Assembly: GCA_017464815.1 (NCBI GenBank)
Contig: JAFTYI010000026.1
Location: 1-63,438 of the forward strand
Source of the DNA: Bacteroidaceae bacterium
GTDB taxonomy: Bacteria > Bacteroidota > Bacteroidia > Bacteroidales > Bacteroidaceae
Direction of reading: 5' to 3'
Length of the DNA stretch: 63,438 nucleotides
Within the stretch, counting starts at the first letter, position 1, and every line of letters starts with the position of its first letter. The position numbers were made by a program, and so were the translations under genes. Positions 58,792-63,438 of this stretch are shown here, piece by piece. The notes below the pieces were generated by a model. The model searched no databases. It was not told the DNA's origin and worked only from the letters and a program-made list of their open reading frames with translations.

Positions 58792-60983
58792 TCGCCCCCC
58801 AATTCCAATTGGTTCTTTACCAGATCGTAGTAATACCCCCGATTTCTGACTAATTCCACGTGTCGTCCACTTTCTACCACCTTGCCATGTCGCAATACGA
58901 TGATGTTATCTGCATTTCTCACCGTAGATAAGCGGTGTGCTATCACTAATAAGGTTCGTCCTCGGAACTCCTTGTCGATGTTCTCCGTTATCTTTCGTTC
59001 GTTCTCCGCGTCCAATGAGCTGGTTGCTTCGTCCAACATCATGTACAGTGGTTTCTTATAGATGGCTCGTGCTATCATAATGCGTTGCTTCTCGCCGCCA
59101 CTTACTCCGTTTCCGTCAGCACCGATTTTGGTATATATGCCTAAAGGGAGGTCGGCCATATAGTCGTTCAGACAGGCCATCTCCAAAGCCCGTACCAACC
59201 TTTTGCTGTTGTATTCTTCTCCCAATATGATATTCTGTTTGATGGTGTCGGAGAAGACAAAATTCTCTTGCATCACGATGCCTGTCCGTTTTCGTATGGA
59301 TTCAGCTTTGTAACTTTCCAAATTATGTCCCCCCAATAAGATACGTCCTTCTGTAGGAGCATAGAATTTCAGCAACAGTTTCATCAACGTGGTCTTTCCG
59401 CTACCGCTTTCACCCACAATGGCCGTCATTTTCCCCGCAGGAATGGTCAGGCTCACATCATCCAAGGCTGCTTTCCCTATACTACCCGTGTAACGGAATG
59501 TCACATGGTCAACCACGATGTCTTCCGGTTCGTCAGCAGGAACGTCTGCCAACATTTCACTGTCTTCGTCCTTGCACAAATAGACCTCTTCCGAACGCTC
59601 CAAGCTGATTTTGGCATCTTGAAACTCTTGCAGGAAACTGATTAGCTGGGAGAGTGGGCCGTTTATCTGTCCGATGATGTTGGAAATACTCATCATCATA
59701 CCCAAGGTCAAGTCACCCTGCACCACTTCGGATGCTATCCAGAAGGTCACCAGAATGTTTCTTATCTGTCCGATCAGTGTATAGCCTGTGTTCTGAATCT
59801 GTCCCAATCGTAAGGATTTTTGGCTCATCCGATACTGATTTTCCTGCATTTCGTGCCATTCCTTGATTTTATAGTCGCTATAGGTGTTCAGTTTGATGTC
59901 TACGATGCCACTCAGCATTTCGTAGAGTTTGGTCTGATTATTACTCGAAATTTTGAAACTTTCATAATCCAATGACTTACGTTTTTCCCAGAAATAGTTC
60001 ATCCAAAGCGTACTGATGCCGGTCAATAACAGGTAAGCCATCAGAATGAACATGCTGTAATAACCGATGACCACCAACAGGAAGAGACCTGTCACGAAGG
60101 AAAACAGAGTCTGCATTGTAGCTTGTGTCGTAAAGTTCTGTAGTCGGCTGTGGTCACCTATCCGTTGATGGTAGTCACCTACGCTTTTTGTTTCAAAGAA
60201 AGTCATAGGCAGCTTCAACAGTTTGCTCAGATAGTCGTTGAGGATGTTGATGTTGATGCGTGTGGTCATGTACAGGGTGACCCAACTGCTGATAAGCCCC
60301 ATGGAGAACGACCCGAGGAAAAGGAAAATTTGGGCAAACAGGATGGATGTGATGATACTCATGTCTCGTTGTCCGATACCGTCATCCACCATGGCTTGAG
60401 TCAAGAAGGGTGTGACCAACGAAAGCAGAATACCGCTCAACAATCCGAAAGACAGCTGTATCATTTCGTGCTTGAATGGCCAGATGTATTTCTGGGCGAA
60501 GCGTATCAGACTGTGTTTTTCCTTGACGGGAGCCTTTGCATAAAACTCTTCTGTCGGTTCGATGGCTATGGCAATACCCTTGTCTCCGTTGAGCCAGTAC
60601 CGTTTCAGTTCCTCTTCCGAAAATGTATGCTTCCCGTAGGCTGGATTGGCTATACTGTACCGCCATTCCTTCCGCCATTTACTCCATTGGACATCATAGA
60701 GTACCACAAAATGGTTTTGCTCCCAATGCAGGATTGCCGGTAAGGGGCATTTGTCGTGCAACTGTTCCAATGACATCTTGAACGAAGCCGACTCCATGCC
60801 TATCTGTGTCAGCGCATCACGTATGCCCGCCACGCTCACCCCCTCACGGCTCAAATGCGAAAGGGTGCGCAGATAGGAAAGCGGATAGTCCTTGCCGTGG
60901 TGGAGTGCCACCATACGTACACAGGCAGGGCCACAGTCCATTTGGTCGAATTGACGGCAATGTGAAAAGCGTTTAAAGAACAT
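58788..60983 (-). CDS. C39-peptidase-containing ABC exporter (bacteriocin/RiPP type)
   Basis: Protein of 731 residues. The N-terminal C39 peptidase domain (about 1-150) has the catalytic Cys17 in QFDQMDCGPACVRM and the His in NHFVVLYDV. The third residue is normally Asp in a DPA motif, but here reads IANPAYG. Six membrane segments follow (about 165-430), and then the nucleotide-binding domain with GESGSGKTTL, NGVSGGEKQRIMIARAI, MMLDEATSSLD and IAHRLSTV. It is expected to cut double-glycine leaders and export the core. The start overlaps the GT14 gene by 11 bp. Confidence 0.93.
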   Translation of the reverse strand: MFFKRFSHCRQFDQMDCGPACVRMVALHHGKDYPLSYLRTLSHLSREGVSVAGIRDALTQIGMESASFKMSLEQLHDKCPLPAILHWEQNHFVVLYDVQWSKWRKEWRYSIANPAYGKHTFSEEELKRYWLNGDKGIAIAIEPTEEFYAKAPVKEKHSLIRFAQKYIWPFKHEMIQLSFGLLSGILLSLVTPFLTQAMVDDGIGQRDMSIITSILFAQIFLFLGSFSMGLISSWVTLYMTTRININILNDYLSKLLKLPMTFFETKSVGDYHQRIGDHSRLQNFTTQATMQTLFSFVTGLFLLVVIGYYSMFILMAYLLLTGISTLWMNYFWEKRKSLDYESFKISSNNQTKLYEMLSGIVDIKLNTYSDYKIKEWHEMQENQYRMSQKSLRLGQIQNTGYTLIGQIRNILVTFWIASEVVQGDLTLGMMMSISNIIGQINGPLSQLISFLQEFQDAKISLERSEEVYLCKDEDSEMLADVPADEPEDIVVDHVTFRYTGSIGKAALDDVSLTIPAGKMTAIVGESGSGKTTLMKLLLKFYAPTEGRILLGGHNLESYKAESIRKRTGIVMQENFVFSDTIKQNIILGEEYNSKRLVRALEMACLNDYMADLPLGIYTKIGADGNGVSGGEKQRIMIARAIYKKPLYMMLDEATSSLDAENERKITENIDKEFRGRTLLVIAHRLSTVRNADNIIVLRHGKVVESGRHVELVRNRGYYYDLVKNQLELGGE

Positions 60984-62484
60984 TATTCTGTGCTTTGCCT
61001 GCTACTTGAAAAACCAATAAACCTTCCTTGTTCTCTTTTTTGCGAGAATGGTCACGCATCACTTTGGTTGCCAATTTATCCAATACGAATCCGTGCTGCT
61101 CCATTTTCTTTAGCAAGGTCTCTTCGGGGATAGCATTGACAATTCTCTCATCATGTTTCTTGTATGATGCCCAATTCATTATTAAATAACGTCCTGTGCA
61201 TGCAGCCAAATTATTCAGAACACGCTCTTCATGTTGGGGAGGAATATATTCGCCCACATTCAGAAATAACACTAAGTCATACGGTTCGCTTACATTTAGT
61301 TCTTCTGTCACATCTGCTTCTTCACAAGGGTAGCGGGTGTCTTTGGGCATAATCAGTGATGACAGTTCACTGGTATGCGGATTTCCATCGTACCCAATGG
61401 CAGGAATCTTTTCTATTTGTAAATCTGACACGTAATATCCGGGACCACATCCCAAATCCAAAACGGAATCTATCTCCAATGTACGACATAGGAAAAGAAG
61501 TCCTAGGGTAAGCCCATAGTCGTAGTCATAATCATTGAATGAACAAGAGAGCCAACATCCTGTAGAAGATGTTCCTTTAGAAGGCTCCTTCAACATGTAT
61601 TTGTCAATAGCATTCACCAATGAAGAACAAGAAGGGTGTTCAAATTTCCTTGCAAAAAACGTTCTGCCATATTTTAGAATTTTGTCTAAATACTCTAATG
61701 TTAAATCCATTGGAGAACAATCTTTCCCTGGGTTATTCCACAAAATACAGCGAAAATTTTCGTTGTTGTTAATGTCTTTGGCATACGCAGAATTCATCAA
61801 TACGGAAGCGATATAGACCTCTTCAGGATAAAACGTGTATTTTAATCTTTTGTAAAAAGATGGATGTTCATGGGTATAATCCCGTAAATATTCCGCGCAA
61901 CGTCTACAGATAGAGAACCAAGCAGACCCTCCATATAACCGTTCTATTTGGTCTGGAATTCGTCGTTTGAAATTTAATTTCCTCTGCCAGTCAATGAATT
62001 TGAGTACCTTATTTTTCCCTTCTTTAGGCTTGGCATTAATCCAATCTGTAAGTACATAATACTGCATACGAAAATAGGTGCCATTGTCAAACTGAGTATG
62101 TGGCAATTGACTACAACTTAAAAAACCAGCTTTTTCTGTTTCATGGAAATAGTGCAAGAATTCATTCAACGGTTTTAGCGGATAGTCCTGTCCACTAAGT
62201 AAATGAAAATAATCTCCATTGCTATGTTTTAAGGCTTCTTTCAATAAAAACAATTCACAACGTAAAATGGAAAAACCTGCCCAAGAAACAGAAAATCTTT
62301 GGTACACCTTTTTCACTCCCGGCATTTTGGATAAACTAATCAAATCTTCTTTGGAAAACTTGGCTTTTTTGTCCACATGAATGAAAAGGTCGCATTTCCC
62401 CTCGAAATAAGAAACGAGTTTGATCAATTGTTGAATATTCTTATGCGCTAATATTAAAATGACTTGTTTACTTCTATATTTCAT
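60973..62484 (-). CDS. GT14-like glycosyltransferase fused to a SAM methyltransferase
   Basis: Protein of 503 residues from ATG 62484 (MKYRSKQV); an upstream start would overlap the precursor gene. The N-terminal part (about 5-250) is a core-2/I-branching or xylosyltransferase-like GT14 domain, with VILILAHK, LFIHVDKKAKF, LLSGQDYPLKP (97-105), GGSAWFS (185-191) and PEEVYIAS (220-227). The C-terminal part (about 315-490) is a class I methyltransferase with VLDLGCGPGYY at 341-351. It lies between the precursor gene (20-bp gap) and the exporter gene (11-bp overlap), so it probably modifies the peptide. Confidence 0.85.
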   Translation of the reverse strand: MKYRSKQVILILAHKNIQQLIKLVSYFEGKCDLFIHVDKKAKFSKEDLISLSKMPGVKKVYQRFSVSWAGFSILRCELFLLKEALKHSNGDYFHLLSGQDYPLKPLNEFLHYFHETEKAGFLSCSQLPHTQFDNGTYFRMQYYVLTDWINAKPKEGKNKVLKFIDWQRKLNFKRRIPDQIERLYGGSAWFSICRRCAEYLRDYTHEHPSFYKRLKYTFYPEEVYIASVLMNSAYAKDINNNENFRCILWNNPGKDCSPMDLTLEYLDKILKYGRTFFARKFEHPSCSSLVNAIDKYMLKEPSKGTSSTGCWLSCSFNDYDYDYGLTLGLLFLCRTLEIDSVLDLGCGPGYYVSDLQIEKIPAIGYDGNPHTSELSSLIMPKDTRYPCEEADVTEELNVSEPYDLVLFLNVGEYIPPQHEERVLNNLAACTGRYLIMNWASYKKHDERIVNAIPEETLLKKMEQHGFVLDKLATKVMRDHSRKKENKEGLLVFQVAGKAQNNVL

Positions 62485-62504
62485 GGTAAACCTTGGATTA
62501 ATGT

Positions 62505-62906
62505 TTACAAACAATTGCTTGGATTCGTAACACATTGACTACCATGAGGCCCTCCTCCATTTCCGTTGCAAGTGTTTTGGTTGTAGCAACTGTTATTATC
62601 TGTAGCAGAAACATTACTGCCGCATTGGTTATTATTATTTGCATAAATGTTATTATAACATGATTTGTTATCATAAGCAACAGTGTTATCTCTACATTTA
62701 TCATTAGAGTTACAGGTGCTCGCATTGTCTGTACAAGAGGGATTCCCGTTGCAATCACCATTGAATGAACATGAGCCGTTATCATTACAATTGCCATTTC
62801 CTATTGATGCATAAGGAGAGATTCCGCCTAAAATACGTAATGATTCCATCTCGGACAATAAATCATTTTCGCTAATGTTAACCCTTAAATTTCTTAATGT
62901 TTTCAT
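62505..62906 (-). CDS. Double-glycine leader precursor with hexapeptide Cys/Asn repeats
   Basis: Protein of 133 residues. The leader (1-28) ends in LRILGG and resembles the GG-type Bacteroidales natural product leaders. The core of 105 residues has 12 Cys and 27 Asn. Gaps between successive Cys are 5, 5, 5, 6, 5, 11, 11, 11, 5, 11 and 6 residues, so Cys or Ala sits on a six-residue register, with Asn at the fourth position of 14 of about 16 repeats. It probably forms a coil or solenoid and is cut by the adjacent C39 domain. No Shine-Dalgarno or promoter is visible because an IS4-family element starts about 2 bp upstream. Confidence 0.8.
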   Translation of the reverse strand: MKTLRNLRVNISENDLLSEMESLRILGGISPYASIGNGNCNDNGSCSFNGDCNGNPSCTDNASTCNSNDKCRDNTVAYDNKSCYNNIYANNNNQCGSNVSATDNNSCYNQNTCNGNGGGPHGSQCVTNPSNCL

Positions 62907-62972
62907 AAGTGTCCACTAAAAAATCGAAACAGTTCATTGAAATGATTGATATTTAATTTGTTACAAGAAATT

Positions 62973-63002
62973 TTTGAGTCAACGGATTTGAAATTACTTT
63001 TG
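62973..63002 (+). promoter_or_regulatory. Promoter of the IS transposase
   Basis: TTTG at 62973-62976 and TACTTTTG at 62995-63002 are 18 bp apart, 20 bp before the transposase start codon. Confidence 0.6.
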
Positions 63003-63021
63003 CGGTCATAATCAAATCGTT

Positions 63022-63438
63022 ATGAATAAAGACAAATTCGTTTTCGCTCAATTAGTCGAGTTCTTAGATAGAAATCACTTCAATTATCTCGTCCGCAAAT
63101 ATCTGGGAGACAAGTACATAAAGTTCTTCTCTTGTTGGAATCAACTGCTTGTAATGATGTTCGGCCAACTCGCAAAATGCGAAAGTTTGCGTGACCTAAT
63201 CGTTGCGCTCGAAGCACATTGGCGCAAGCTATATCACTTAGGTATGGGCAAGTCTGTAACACGGAGCAATCTTGCTAAAGCGAACGAGCAACGCGACTAC
63301 AGAATCTTCGAAGATTTCGCCTATCATCTGGTAGCGGAAGCACGTTCCAAAAGCACCGAAAAGATATTCGGTTTTGATGGTCATGTGTATGCTTTTGACT
63401 CAACCACGATAGACCTTTGTCTTGAAGTGTTCGAGTGG
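63022..63438 (+). CDS. IS4-family transposase, 5' part (partial)
   Basis: The frame starts MNKDKFVFAQLVEFLDRNHF and runs open to the window end (139 codons). The N-terminal region resembles the DUF4372-type DNA-binding part of Bacteroidota IS4 transposases. The first catalytic Asp is seen in YAFDSTTIDL. The transposase is oriented away from the peptide operon. Confidence 0.85.
   Translation, partial: MNKDKFVFAQLVEFLDRNHFNYLVRKYLGDKYIKFFSCWNQLLVMMFGQLAKCESLRDLIVALEAHWRKLYHLGMGKSVTRSNLAKANEQRDYRIFEDFAYHLVAEARSKSTEKIFGFDGHVYAFDSTTIDLCLEVFEW

Larger units (their letters stand above)
62908..63438 (+). mobile_element. IS4-family insertion sequence (left end and 5' part)
   Basis: The candidate left end starts near 62908-62910 (TGTCCACTAAAAAATCG), just beyond the precursor start codon, and the window ends inside the transposase. 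The right end and target duplication are not visible. The insertion separates the peptide operon from any native promoter. Confidence 0.6.

Noticed and set aside
62505-62906. Direct assignment of the precursor as a polytheonamide-type proteusin
   Set aside because: The N-x5-N pattern is similar, but there is no nitrile-hydratase-like leader and no radical SAM epimerase, and the core is rich in Cys, so only an analogy is proposed.

Overview
The window looks like a chromosomal segment of a gut Bacteroidales bacterium (Bacteroidaceae, Phocaeicola/Bacteroides/Prevotella-like). The evidence is many TTTG-N19/20-TAnnTTTG promoters typical of Bacteroidota, an LptF/LptG permease, the conserved DUF3822-rsmD pair, fused gamma-alpha KorA beside KorB, PL1, PL22 and GH2 polysaccharide enzymes with signal peptides, and DUF6057 and DUF3467 proteins. 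The species cannot be fixed from the sequence. I see no rRNA and no CRISPR array. There is one tRNA with a CAT anticodon.

Layout. 1-1.9 kb: the 3' end of an unknown gene, a strong terminator and an AAA ATPase (AAA_14/DUF4143 type) with a tandem-palindrome promoter. 1.9-14.6 kb: housekeeping genes, namely a RecD-like helicase divergent from a membrane protein-DUF3822-rsmD operon, a lipoprotein/DUF6057 pair, aspartate aminotransferase, ribBA, lptF/G and a START-like protein. 14.8-25 kb: tRNA, AraC regulator with AlkD-like protein, an outer-membrane receptor with a PL1 pectate lyase, and korAB interrupted by a four-helix-bundle cassette with 25-bp inverted ends. 25.2-32.6 kb: a six-gene overlapping operon of a two-component system (response regulator broken by a TAG), a pyruvyltransferase-like protein, a reductase-ligase fusion, a small conserved protein and a GMC oxidoreductase. 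32.6-41 kb: flavin reductase, gene remnants, DUF4380 protein, an ECF sigma operon, a second AAA ATPase, and a sugar transporter/ribokinase pair. 41.4-49.5 kb: a possible attenuated leader RNA, a type III restriction-modification system, a decayed MNT/HEPN toxin pair and dnaG. 49.7-56.5 kb: pectin/galactoside enzymes (PL22, LamG-DUF362, GH2) and a DUF3467 protein. 56.5-58.5 kb: repeats and a duplicated two-gene mini-operon. 58.4-62.9 kb: a four-gene secreted-peptide operon. 62.9 kb to the end: an IS4-family element.

The best candidate for a new system is the operon at 58.4-62.9 kb. A double-glycine leader peptide precedes a 105-residue Cys/Asn-rich core with a strict six-residue period (C/A-x-x-N-x-x, about 15 turns). 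It is followed by a GT14 glycosyltransferase fused to a methyltransferase, a C39-peptidase ABC exporter and a very short HlyD-like membrane protein. The gene overlaps imply one transcript. An IS4-family element starts about 2 bp upstream of the precursor start codon, so expression may be altered or lost in this strain.

Two non-coding patterns recur. First, pairs of palindromes spaced 32-34 bp sit at the promoters of one AAA ATPase and the MNT gene (the second AAA ATPase has a 63-bp version), and also at two places with no matching gene. Second, short intergenic arrays repeat a 7-12 bp core every 21-23 bp, with a core that is mostly specific to each array. GC-rich hairpin repeats are also dispersed and run into the coding sequence of dnaG, the DUF362 gene and rbsK.
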